From Salticus scenicus (taxonomy: Eukaryota; Arthropoda; Arachnida; Araneae; Salticidae), in NCBI GenBank assembly GCA_963930645.1, contig OZ005660.1, forward strand, positions 245,733,082 to 245,797,081: a DNA stretch of 64,000 nucleotides, written 5' to 3'. Made by a program: the position numbers and the translations under genes. The notes under the pieces were generated by a model. That model was given only the letters and a program-made list of their open reading frames with translations, made no database searches and was not told the DNA's origin. The stretch's first letter is position 1. Each line of letters starts with the position of its first letter. This document shows positions 35,592-46,469 of the stretch, piece after piece.

Positions 35592-38546
35592 TCTCCTTCT
35601 GATGTTAAGAATTGTAAATGGTGTGGAAAATTACCTCATGATAAAAAGTTTTGTCCTGCGAAGGATTCCTTTTGCCGAAAGTGCAAGAAAAAGGGGCACT
35701 GGGAAAAAGTCTGTCATGGTTCTATGAAACGAGTAAATGAAATTCATTGTGAGGCTGGATTCATAGGCCTAATGGCTGATAATCAGAATAATGATGATTG
35801 GGTAGTTCCTATCAAAGTATTGGGGAAAACCCTTAGGTTTAAAATAGATAGTGGTGCTGATCACACTGTGATACCTAGTAATATTGCTCAATCCATGTTC
35901 AAAAATGCCCATATTAATAGTACAAATAAGGTAATTTATGGCCCAGATAGAACACCATTAAAATTAATAGGGAAATTAGTTAAAAACATGGAATACAATG
36001 GCAAAACCTGTAGGGAAGAAATCTATATTATACGTGATCGTCAAACATGTTTGTTAGGTAAACCGGCAATCAAAATGTTTGGCCTAGGTCCTAATATACA
36101 GCCACATTACGTACAAAGTATCAGTAGTTTTGATCCTCTTCAGGAATTTCCAAAGCTATTTCAAGGTCTGGGACTGCTGAAAGGACATTACCACATTGAA
36201 TTAGTTGATAATGCTAAGCCTTATGCTCTTACATCTCCACGCAGAATATCAATACCATTGTTAGACAAAACAAAGGCTGAAATTAAAAGAATGCTGGAAA
36301 TGAATGTAATCAAACCAGTCGAGAAACCCACTAATTGGTGTTCACCTGCTGTGGTTATACGAAAAAAAGATGGCAATGTAAGAATTTGTGTTGACCTGAC
36401 AGTACTTAATAGAAGTATTCGAAGAGAGTGGCACCCACTACGAACTACAGAATACAATTTATCTCTTTTGGCTGGAGCCAAAATTTTTTCCAAATTAGAT
36501 GCTAATTCTGGATTTTGGCAAATACCTCTTGATGAAGAATCATCCTATCTCACGACCTTCATCACACCTTTCGGAAGATTCAGATTCTTGCGGTTACCTT
36601 TTGGCATTTCATCTGCTCCTGAACACTTTCAACGGAGAATGTCTCAAGCTCTTGAGGGTCTTTTGGTTATAATATGTCATATGGATGACATCCTAGTATG
36701 GGGATCCAATCAGAAGGAACATGATGCATGCTTAAAATCAACATTGAAACGTCTTAAAGAAACTGGAATAACTTTAAACAAACAAAAATGTTGTTTCTCT
36801 GTCAAGTCTATAAAATTCCTAGGACATGTAATTAATGAGTCAGGAATACATCCAGATCAAGAGAAAATTCAAGCCATACAAAATTTCAAATCTCCGACAA
36901 ACGAAACAGAGCTTAAGCAGCTATTAGGAATGGCCAACTATTTAGCAAGATTCATTCCAAAATTTGCAGATACTATGGCACCCTTGATTTCATTACTGTC
37001 AACAAAAAATCAATTTGTTTGGGATGCACCTCAAGAAAATGCATTAAAAAAGCTAATGGAAATACACTCATCAGAACCAGTACTTACAATTTTTGACCCA
37101 AACAAACAATCAATAGTGACAGCAGATGCTTCCTCATATGGACTTGGTGCTACGCTATGCCAGAAACAAGAAGATTCTTCATTGAAAGTGATTGCCTATG
37201 CATCCAGAACTTTAACTCCAGCAGAGAAACGCTATGCTCAGATAGAAAAAGAAGCACTAGCACTCACTTGGGCATGCGAAAAGTTCAGTAATAATTTGAT
37301 AGGGACAAAATTTTTTCTAGAGACTGATCATAAGCCTCTAGTCCCTATACTAACTACTAAATCTTTAGATGACCTTACTCCACGTATTCAAAGATTGAAG
37401 ATGCGTTTGATGAGATATTCCTTTAACATTTTTCATACTCCAGGAAAAAACTTACTCGCAGCTGATGCGTTATCAAGGGCTCCTGACCAGAAGGAGGTCC
37501 CAAACTTCGAATTAGAAGAGGATGTTCAAGTCTTCATCAATCAAATTACAGAAAACATACCCATCGTTCCAGAAAGACTTTTGCAGCTGAGATCAGAACA
37601 AGAAAAAGACTCAACATGTAGGATGTTAATCACTTACGCCCAAGAAGGATGGCCAGAAAAGAATAAAGTAGAACCATCATGTCTACCCTTTTGGCATTTA
37701 AGATATGAAATTTCACTTCAAAACGGCCTGCTTATGAGAGGAGCACAGATAATTGTACCAGAAAGTCTTCAACAAGAAATCGTAAATAAGATCCATGAAG
37801 GTCACATGGGAATAAATAAATGTAGAGCTTTAGCAAATCCTGCTGTTTATTGGCCTGGCATCATCAAGCAAATAGAGCAACTAGTTTGGGAATGTCCATC
37901 ATGCATACAAGAAGCCCGAAATTGTTCTGAACCTCTAAAACCAACAAGTTTCCCTCAAAGACCATGGGAAATTCTCGCCATGGATCTTTTCAAACTTAAT
38001 TCCAACTGGTATTTATTGGTGACTGATTTTTACTCTCGTTACCCGGAAGTTGCAAAACTAGATAGGCTCAAATCCAGTGAAGTAATTCTACACTGCAAGT
38101 CAATTTTTACCCGACATGGAATACCTGACATAGTCAGACCAGATAATGGTCCACAGTTTGAGGTTACGAAAACAGCTGAATTCCAACAATTCTCAAGAAC
38201 ATATGGTTTTAGACATGTCACATCTAGCCCTAGATATCCTCAAAGCAATGGTTTTGTCGAGGCAGCAGTCAAGATAATCAAACTCAGATTTAAAAAATCC
38301 AAGGATCCATATCTGGCTTTGTTGCACTACAGAGCTTCTCCTTTGAAGAATGGTTATAGTCCTGCTGAATTATTGATGGGACGGCGTTTACAAACTACAT
38401 TACCCACTGCTCTTTCAGTACTTCAACCAAAACTGGTAGAGAAAGAGAGATTGGAGAAAAGCGAAGAAAATAGAATAAAAACTCAAGAAAAAGATTACAA
38501 TCGAAGACATAATGTCAATGAGCTTAGACCAATAAATCCAGGGTAA
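35592..38546 (+). pseudogene. Gypsy nucleocapsid knuckles and pol, truncated by a nonsense codon
   Basis: The frame opens with two knuckles: CKWCGKLPHDKKFC and CRKCKKKGHWEKVC. From the Met at 35724 (residue 1) come protease IDSGADHTVIP (Asp42); RT with LDANSGFWQIPL and an HMDD active site (residues 319-322; the family usually has Tyr first); RNase H from Asp468 (TADASSYG) through TDHKPL; an HHCC zinc site (HEGHMG ... CPSC); and integrase Asp754, Asp807, Glu846. It ends at TAA 38544-38546 directly before HVWITDGKAV, which continues in frame, so a CAA codon has probably become TAA. All catalytic acids I checked are present. Confidence 0.93.
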
Positions 38547-38549
38547 CAT

Positions 38550-38834
38550 GTGTGGATAACAGATGGAAAAGCTGTTGGTACTGTGGAAAGAGAGGCAGAG
38601 ACACCAAGATCATATATTGTAAGGCAAGGACAACATATCCTGAGAAGAAATAGAAAACAATTAATTCCGGGTACTAAATTGCAGCCAAATCCAGTGGAAC
38701 ATGACTTAAATGATCTTCAAGATATTCCTTCAAAAGAGGTTTCTAAAAATAAAGTACCCGTATCGAGGAGATCAAGCCCTTTACAAGTAACAAAAAAGAA
38801 AGACGAATCGGCATCCAATCAACATTCCAATTAG
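38550..38834 (+). pseudogene. Gypsy pol C-terminal tail
   Basis: In frame with pol after the TAA at 38544. It reads WITDGKAVGTVEREAETPRS and a basic RNRKQLIPG segment, typical of the region after the Gypsy integrase core that contacts DNA. It belongs to pol, not to a separate gene. Confidence 0.75.
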
Positions 38835-38904
38835 CAACCTGTGATCACAAAGAGTGGTAGAATTGTAAAACCCCCAAACAGACTAAACCTTTGAAAAGGG
38901 GAGA

Positions 38905-39173
38905 TGTGGTATAAACTCATAAATAACTATAAACTATAAGACTGAATTCTGAACTATATACATATGTTTATTACACCTCAACTCGTGTTTGTATATTAAC
39001 TGTAACCTGTTTTGTAACTGGCGGTTGTGTAAGTATCTGTCGTGCGTGTACGTGTTTGTTTACTTCCAATAAAGTTGTGTGTTTTGTTCTAAACACGGAT
39101 TCTTAAATCATGCTACCAATAATAAGAGTTATTATTTACGCTCGCTTGTATCATAAAGATACATAACAACACA
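38905..39173 (+). repeat. Gypsy 3' LTR
   Basis: 269 bp, matching 34586-34849 with few changes, including TGTT added near 39056. It contains AATAAAG near 39068 as a possible polyadenylation signal. Followed by CCAAG, the target duplication. Confidence 0.92.
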
Positions 39174-39178
39174 CCAAG

Positions 39179-39443
39179 ACCGGAGTGTGACGCCAAGAGA
39201 GACGAAATCGCTACACATTGGACATTGGAGTATCGCTCCCTCGATCCATTTACCGGTCGAAAATATGGCTGGAATGAGGTTTATTCGGGTGACATAATGA
39301 TCACGTGATGGTGGTATTTACCTCTAATCGCGTGGATTGTTTCCTCTTGAACTAAGCAGTGAACGCCATTATTTTTATTAAATTTTTTCATTATTTTTTG
39401 TTTATATTTCTCCCTTTTTGCTCAGCAGTGAATTTTAAAGATC
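39179..39443 (+). promoter_or_regulatory. host leader/promoter-like DNA right of the Gypsy insertion
   Basis: Continuation of the GC-richer block that ends at 34585 once the Gypsy element is removed; it leads into the ATG at 39444. No TATA box or initiator can be assigned with confidence. Confidence 0.3.
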
Positions 39444-39727
39444 ATGGTTTGTTCTATCTTTGATCGGCCGTTATCTATAGATGATTTTTCCCATGAAAAT
39501 ATCAAAGAATACATTCTCATTCACAGAATGAAGGACACGGAATTTCTGCTGCTTACAAGAAAGTATTAATAGGTGTAAGATTTTTCAAAGCAGGATTGTT
39601 AGTAAAATTTACATTTCAAGAAGTCCAGAATGGGAGAAATACTGCTACCATTGTACCAGCAGATGTCAAAGCTGAATATAAAAAACAGAAATACAACTTA
39701 AACATGACCATCGCAAGTGACAATGAG
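39444..39727 (+). CDS. coding-like first exon, unrecognised, possibly frameshifted
   Basis: ATG at 39444 opens MVCSIFDRPLSIDDFSHENI; that frame stops at about 39567. A second frame, open from about 39494, reads SQNEGHGISAAYKKVLIGVR and on through FFKAGLLVKFTFQEVQNG to DVKAEYKKQKYNLNMTIASD. It ends at a good donor site, GAG then GTATGA (39728-39733). Composition and peptide quality suggest real coding DNA. The two halves could be one exon with a one-base indel, or two overlapping frames of which only one is used. I do not recognise the protein. The Gypsy element lies about 270 bp upstream and may affect its expression. Confidence 0.4.
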
Positions 39728-39868
39728 GTATGAATGTTTTCATATTCCATAGTGTTGAATGTGATTAAAATTAGTTGTAAATATATTTGTAATACTATAG
39801 TTCACTATTGTATCTCTTCCATTCCTTGTATAAATTATTATTATTTTTTTCATTTTGCTGTGTTTGTA

Positions 39869-41332
39869 CACTGCAAATAAAGGCGTCTTAAAGTAAGACA
39901 AAAAAACGTCTTAAAATGGATTTCAGACAGGTAAATATCTTAAAATGATGCTCAGACATAATAGATATCTTAATTTAAGACACTTTTGTGTCTTAATAAA
40001 CTGGTGATGAAAAGAACTAACATAAAGTATCTTAAAAAAGCCTGATGTCTTAATATAAGACATTAAAAAATGTCTTAAATTCACTTCACATTTCATTGTT
40101 GACTATTAGTAGTGGCGCCATCTTTGAATGGAAATCAAAATCATCTTCATTGTCTCGTTTTTTTCATAGCAAGATGCAGGTTTAGTTTAATAAAATGAAA
40201 ATTTCTTTTAAGAATTTTCTAACTTAGCAGCGGAAAAAAAAAGTATTTTTTAAAATTGAAATTATAATCAAATATCAAGAATTTAAATCTCTTAAGACAA
40301 AATAAATAAATAAAATTTTTCAGTAAATTTTTTTGTTGATGAGATTTTTCTGAAAATCATTTCAAATGAGTATAGTTAGCCGCTCTTATTTTACTCCTAG
40401 TTTGACACTTTTTCAATTCTATTATTAAAATGGTTACTTTTTATTTAAAGTTCGCTCATTTAATTAAATGAAAAAGATTAAGACGAACTTGCAGCGAAGA
40501 ATATTCTATCGCTAAGAAAGCGAATTTCTAACTAATCTTACGCACAACTTGTATATAGCTGCTTTCTTTCTTTCTTTCTTTTTTTTTTTTTTTTTTTTAA
40601 ATCTCTTTTGATATAAAACTCTTTTCTTTAACTTTTTTACCTGTACCTAGACGTAAAACAAAACTTCTCTAGTTTTCATATTCATTTTTTTTTTTTAATA
40701 ACAGTTTATAGAAAGAAATCATTTTTAAAACATTACAATCTTAGATTTTTCATATATTTATTTATATTTTACAAAATTTTTACTTCTACAATTAAAATTT
40801 AATAGAATTAATACATATTGAGCTTTAGATTTAATCTCGATAGTTTTAAGGGAAAAAATTCCGATTATATTATAACACTACAATCCCTTCCGCGAATATT
40901 ACATTCTTTATTACCATTCATTTTTGTGTGAAATCGTGGCGCGATCGGCAAGAGCGTTGGTCTACGGTAGCTAAGATAGTAGGTTCGACTCCAGGGGCTG
41001 ATTTTTTTTTTTTTTTTTTTTTTTTTATTATTATATTTTATTTATGCTCTAGAATATTATAAAATATGTTTTAAACAGAAAATCAGAATCACCACATCAC
41101 CTTTATTTATTTATTTATTTACTAAAAAGCCTTGAAATGGCAGATCTTTTAAGCCTAACATGGCGGTGTTTTTAAACATAAAAAGATGGCGGTGTTTTAA
41201 GACATTTACAGTGTCTTAATTTCAGATGCTGAAAGTTGTCTAAAAAAGTAAGACACTTTTTTTTCACTTAAAAAATGACCATCCGTTTAAGACACTTTTG
41301 TAACTGAATTTAAGACGTTTTCGTTTACAGTG
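39869..41332. mobile_element. about 1.46-kb TIR element with CACTG ends and GTCTTAA repeats
   Basis: Left end CACTGCAAATAAAGGCGTCT and right end (reverse complement) CACTGTAAACGAAAACGTCT are inverted repeats flanked by TA on each side (39867-39868 and 41333-41334). Both subterminal zones are full of GTCTTAA/TTAAGAC words (about 39885-40080 and 41175-41325). The interior is AT-rich with T runs, and carries a tRNA-like sequence. No transposase. The ends resemble the 341-bp MITE at 18133. Confidence 0.72.
40933..41026 (+). other. tRNA-like sequence / SINE head with pol III boxes
   Basis: TGGCGCGATCGG near 40936 resembles an A box, and GGTTCGACTCC at 40982-40992 is an exact B box. The spacing is as in tRNA genes, and a long T run (pol III stop) follows at about 41001. 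A clean cloverleaf and anticodon could not be assigned, so a tRNA pseudogene or a tRNA-derived SINE is more likely than a working tRNA gene. Confidence 0.5.
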
Positions 41333-41334
41333 TA

Positions 41335-42327
41335 GTGTAGCTAGAATGAAAAACTTTTTAGACTATTCGAGCGAAGCATATATGGTAAAATGTATTAAAA
41401 TTAAGTAGTTTATTTTTAATTTATGACCCAATTTAATCCCCTTCACCCGTATTTTTGGAAGTGCCTATTAAAATTAATAAATAAGCTTAGTGTAATTACA
41501 TATTGTGCAAAAAAGCATTTAAAACGTCGAATTCTACAAGGATACCCATCTTGATAAATTATAGAGGTAGTTGCGCAATTCTAATGTCATATATATATTT
41601 AAAGATATATATTGTTTATAATTTACGTATTTCAATTAATTTTGATTTTATCTTTAGTGATGAAAGTTCATGCAATAACTTTTATTCTTCAAAAATTGCA
41701 ACTTTAGGAAGTTATTGTGCCACGAAATATAAAGTTAATTTTTGTTAAACGATTAATGTTAGAGAAATTGTTATTTTATTCGTCTCAGAGAAATCTGTTT
41801 GTAAGAAATTTTATAGATATCTGTGTTTTGAGCCAGAATCATGGACATGATTTCAATGAATGGCAATAGTTACACTTTTTCAACACCTTTATATCATATG
41901 GCAGCCTTGAATCACATTATTCATATAAATTACACCCCTCACCCAAATTAAATATTATAGGATATAAAATGTATGTATATATATTCCCACCCCTTTTTTT
42001 ACCTAAATATTTTTTATATATGGAAATTCCACTTTGTTGATTTAAATCAGAAATTGACCAAATGCATTTATAAAAAAAAAGTTTTGTGTAAAACGCATTA
42101 GATAAGAATTCTTATGTGTGCAACTGTGAATAAGCCACAATAACAAAATTAATCCGAAAATCATATAGCTGCATGTAAATCAGATATTTGTAGTACTGAA
42201 TTTCCAGTCAATTGAAGGATTACGTAAAGTATTAGAATAGTTTTAGCTTTATAAAAATAATTACTAATTCTGTGTCTACCACTTTTTATGCAAACCATGC
42301 CTTTAAACATTCTTATAACATGCTTTA
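41335..42327. other. AT-rich non-coding DNA
   Basis: No supported gene. The ORF at 41503-41748 has AT-driven composition and no domain. Confidence 0.5.
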
Positions 42328-43373
42328 CTGTGCAACCGCGATAAGAAGGCGACCTTGGAATAGTTCATTTTGAAGAAGGGGCGGCCGAATGAAATGCAAA
42401 TGATGCTTGGCGGCAGTTCTTTTCGCCAAACAATTGTTTGACTTATCAGCTTCTTTGGCACCAATACGAACAGTCAAAGAGTCATTTGTTGCTAATTCAA
42501 TAGAAAATTGCTAAATTTTTGTCAATTTAAATATTGTTTTAATTATTTCTTATAATTTTTTTATCAGATATGCAGAAAATCGATAAAACAAAATAGCTTT
42601 AAACATTGCTTATAATTTGTGCTCACATGTATGTTTATTTCTAGTACTTAAATTAATTGAATCCCTAAAATTTACTCGTTTAGCTTTTAACTTCTCGAAG
42701 TATACCTAAAACAGTTTCTTTTTTTTTTTTTTTTTTTTTTTGTAAATATTCACTATTATGATTAGTTCAATTATTTAAATCTAAAAATATATCATAATTG
42801 AATGTTTTGTAAATATTAACTATCGTGATTAATTAAATTTCTTCCTTTCTACTTTTATTACAACCATTATATGATTATGTCATGTTATTTAATGACAATT
42901 ACAATAATTAATTTATTGCTTATTTTATCAAAACTGTAATGGTATTAATCATGGTTTTTTTTATTTCATACATTGTAGAAAGAAACTTTTTTAAAGTTTA
43001 ATTAAGTTACTTCTTTCATCCCTTTCTGCTGATAATGATTGCACTTAAAAATTACTTCTCGGAAGCCATTAAGATTACTTTATTTAAAAAAATCAAAATT
43101 TCTTTTTGAACGTTATTTGATCGCCGAAACTTTAAAATTTGTAAACAATAGTACCTCCGAACTCTTCTTTTAAATAGCAATTAAAAATACCTCCAAACAT
43201 TAAGTTTATCAACAACTTCAAATTTTAATTTCACACTAAGAAACGGGCTAACAACGCCAAATCTGGAAGCCACTCTACTCTGTGTTACCATGGAAACACA
43301 ACCTCTTACCTTATTTCATTAATGGAATCATCTGAAAACACGTGAGTCGAGTGCCAAGTTATCGCGGTTGTAC
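42328..43373. mobile_element. about 1.05-kb pogo-like TIR element
   Basis: Left end CTGTGCAACCGCGATAAG and right end (reverse complement) GTACAACCGCGATAACTT share CAACCGCGATAA, flanked by TA at 42326-42327 and 43374-43375. The terminal type is like pogo/Tigger ends. The AT-rich interior contains a T run at about 42719-42740 and no transposase. Confidence 0.5.
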
Positions 43374-43375
43374 TA

Positions 43376-43709
43376 TAAGTATGTTGCATGCTGCATGTAT
43401 AATTTTAAGCGTGTACAAGGAGGCTTTCTACTTATTGCCTGCTGAAACCTAAGACCATCAATATATTCTGTGAGGAATTTTATTACTAAAGTTACTCACT
43501 ACCTAATGTATGTTTTTAAATTTCATGTTCAAAATAATTAAATTTGTTCTTGTTTTCTAAAGATTTATTATTAATACTATTATTTTATTTTCTTAAATTA
43601 GGAAAATGAATTTATTCATTTTTCAAATTTTATAGGCTATTTCTACCTAAAAAATTTAGTTTGATAACTATAAAATTACATCCCATTATCAGTTTTGTCA
43701 GTTAGGTTT

Positions 43710-43744
<35 letters not shown>

Positions 43745-44898
43745 TCAATGCAAGCCAGTCAAATTTTAAACTGACTGCATTGTCTTTTTAAATACATTAT
43801 ACATGAATTTAATCAAAGCCAACAAATTACACAAATAAAGAAAGACTGCACACTAGAAGCATCTTCAAATTTACAGAAAATATCAAACGAATAAAATTTT
43901 ATTTTTTCTCTGTTTTAAACCTTGAAAGTATAACAAAATAATTAGTAAAAGAAAAAAAAAATCTGTTATTTTATTTCAAGATGTTAATTCGTTATTTGGG
44001 TAATTTTATCATTCCACAAGATTGTGAGAAAAGTTTGTCTACTATTAAATTATTTAATTTAATTAGGCATGAAAGTTTTCAGACTTTAGTCTGAAATCCT
44101 TCCTTTTGAAGGCCATGTTGGCTGTTTCTGAGATGAGTGTAAATCCAGAGAGAAACCATAACCAAAATTTATGTGGGGGGAGGTAGAAAATCATTTTAAC
44201 TTCCCAAAGTATGTGACTATTTTGCTGAAAAATCAACAAAATTACTGCTTTAATGTTTTTAATTTTTATTTTGCTGCAAATTTTTGAAATAACATGATTA
44301 TTTTGCTGTTAAATGTGACAAAATTTTGTACTATTTTTAAAGTTAATTCCAGAAATAAAAGAATATTTTAGTGTAATATTATATATTTCCTTTTTTGGTA
44401 GCAAATTTCTGAAACGTGCAATATTTTCGCAGTTGATTAGGGAATTATGGGTTTATTTCACTACTGTTAAAAAGAAAAAAGAAATTACATTTATTTACAG
44501 CTAAATTAAATGCTGAAGTTAGGGGTAAATTTGCTGCCAATTTCCAAAATAATGAATATTTTGGCACTACCAGGAATAAAACTTTTTTTCTTCAAAATGT
44601 GTGTGTCTGAAATATGTAATTATTTCATTAAAATTTCTGCTTTTTTGTTTAAATGTATGATTAACAATATGCAAAATTTTCTGATTCTTTTTTCTGCCAT
44701 CTTCAATGAATTTACTGATTGATTTGTTTACTGTAAGTTAACAATTGTACACTTTTCTGTCTTAATTCCAAAAATACATACTTTTGCATTTTATTGTGAT
44801 AAATTTGTATTGTGTACAAGTTCAGACTTTTCATTTTATATAAAACAGTTTTATTAGTTAGTTATTTTTGTTTGTTATTCTTTTTTTAACAAAGAGAG
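43376..44898. other. AT-rich non-coding DNA
   Basis: No gene supported. A 32-base T run lies at about 43710-43741. The last 20 bases before 44899 are pyrimidine-rich and end in an AG, a plausible splice acceptor for the next entry. Confidence 0.5.
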
Positions 44899-45194
44899 AT
44901 GGATAACCGAAGTGACCCTGAACCTCCGACTACTTCTGAAACACGAGATACAGCAGATCCAGACCATAAAGCGAAAAAAGGAGAGGCGACTTCGACTAGC
45001 GACCGCAAAGAAACGTGTCATGTTAAAGAAGTTTCAACAGATGAAGTTTATTCAATATCTAAAGCCAGCAAGTCCACAACCTGAGGCACCCCACAATCCC
45101 ACTGGGGAAAGCTATCAAGCTGAGGCAGCCCACGACAGCCGGCACAGAGAGCTTTTAAATATTTGTAGAAAGGATGTAAATAAAGACAAAAGCC
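44899..45194 (+). CDS. possible coding exon, unrecognised
   Basis: A GC-richer island in AT-rich DNA, bounded by a pyrimidine tract with AG just before the ATG at 44899 and by GTGAGT at 45195. Two frames are open. Frame 1 from 44899 gives a hydrophilic MDNRSDPEPPTTSETRDTAD peptide and stops at 45084. Frame 2 from 44912 stays open through the donor site and gives a basic stretch followed by a Pro/His-rich PASPQPEAPHNPTGESYQAE segment. Only the second would splice onward; the first could be an N-terminus joined by a frameshift. No domain recognised. Confidence 0.33.
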
Positions 45195-45332
45195 TGGTGA
45201 GTGTCTAAGTTGTGTGGTGTTTATTAAAATCACTGCACAACTAAGATAAATCTCCCTGGCAACGCAAAGAAGAAATGGATATTGCTTCATCAAAGGATAT
45301 GTAGGTAATAATTTAATTATCATTTTTTTACT

Positions 45333-45414
45333 TCCTTATACAAAGTATAAGGAAGTATAGTAATCCCGATTTGCGAAATGGATTTTGCATTTCACATTGC
45401 TCGAAAACGAATGA

Positions 45415-45450
<36 letters not shown>

Positions 45451-46394
45451 TATGTCGCATAACTCAAAAACGATTGGACGTAGAAAGTAGCGAATTGGTC
45501 CATAGGTTTGTTTTAACATCTAGTTGTGCACCTCCCTTTTTGGACTTTGTATGATTTTTCATTTTGGAGATATTTAGGAAAATTAGGTTCATAATGGCCA
45601 AAATGTATCAAAAAACGGTAATAACTCAAAAATGGTTTGGACAAATCTTGCAATTTAACTGACTTCTCGACTAGCTAGACATTTGAAACTTTCAGAAAAG
45701 TTCAGAACACGTTCACAATGCATTTAAAAAAATATTTTTTACCAACTGTTTCTAATACCTGCTGCCTTCAGCAGCGTTTATGTGATTCAACGGAAAATGT
45801 ATTTAACTTTTTTCCCCGACTAGCTAGACATTTGAAACTTTCAAACTAGATCAGAACACGGTGAAAATGCATTTTTTAAATACTTTTAGCCAACTGTTTA
45901 GGATCCCTGCCGTCTTCGGCAGCGTTAGCAGTACAAATCTTGCAATCGATTTTTAACTGACTTCCCGACTAGCTAGGCATTTAAAACTTCTGGAAAAACA
46001 CAGAACACGGGGACAATGCATTTTAAAAATATTTTTAGCCAATTGTTTCAGGTGACGGCTGCCTTCGACAGCATTTATATGGTTCAACAGAAAATTTATT
46101 TAACTAACTTCCCGACTAGCTATACATTTGAAACTTTCAGAATAGTTCAGAACACGGTGAAAATGCATTTTTTAAAATACTTTTAGCCAATTTTTTCGGG
46201 TCCCTGCTGCCTTCGTCAGCACTACCAGTACAAATCTTGCATCGGTTTTTAACTAACTTTCAGAAAAGCTCAGAACACTGTGATAATTCATTTTTTAAAT
46301 ATTTTCAGCCAACTGTTTCTGGTCCAATGACAATGTTTTTTAACATTATGTATATTTCTAAAAGTGTATAAGGAAGTCATGTGGTGCCCACATC
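45333..46394 (+). mobile_element. Helentron-like non-autonomous element A
   Basis: Opens with TC and a perfect hairpin (TCCTTATAC, AAA, GTATAAGGA). It contains a TG microsatellite (45419-45448) and about five tandem units (45655-46340), and closes with GTGTATAAGGAAGT followed by a GTGG-TGC-CCAC hairpin. A 5' hairpin, microsatellite, central tandem repeats and a 3' hairpin without a TIR pair is the layout of Helentron-type (HINE) elements. The final CTRR is not clear in this copy. Confidence 0.55.
45655..46340 (+). repeat. tandem repeat of about 148 bp with hairpin per unit
   Basis: CCGACTAGCTAGACATTTGA (with variants) recurs at about 45669, 45817, 45966 and 46113. Each unit also contains AATGCATTTTTAAA, TTTTAGCCAACTGTTT and a small hairpin such as CTGCCGTCTTCGGCAG. 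A reversed piece of the same unit is found at 48785-48865. Confidence 0.78.
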
Positions 46395-46469
46395 AGATTT
46401 TTTTTAGTTAAATTATTAATTTATTTTTTAATTTAATTTCATGTAAATAAAAAAACAGAATTTTATGAC

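Larger units (their letters stand above)
34586..39173 (+). mobile_element. Gypsy (Ty3) LTR retrotransposon
   Basis: LTRs of 264 bp (34586-34849) and 269 bp (38905-39173) start TGTGGTATAAA and end AACAACACA. The target duplication CCAAG lies at 34581-34585 and 39174-39178. A TGGCGGCAGCGG primer-binding-like sequence follows the 5' LTR, and a GAAAAGGGGAGA polypurine tract precedes the 3' LTR. The order protease, RT, RNase H, integrase is that of Gypsy. The LTRs differ at under ten places including a 4-bp indel, so the insertion is recent, but gag and the pol tail carry nonsense codons. Confidence 0.95.

Noticed and set aside
40933..41000. Functional tRNA gene
   Set aside because: The B box is good but no consistent acceptor stem or anticodon loop could be drawn.
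45419..45448. TG microsatellite considered as a regulatory Z-DNA element
   Set aside because: It is an internal part of the Helentron-like element and common in such repeats.
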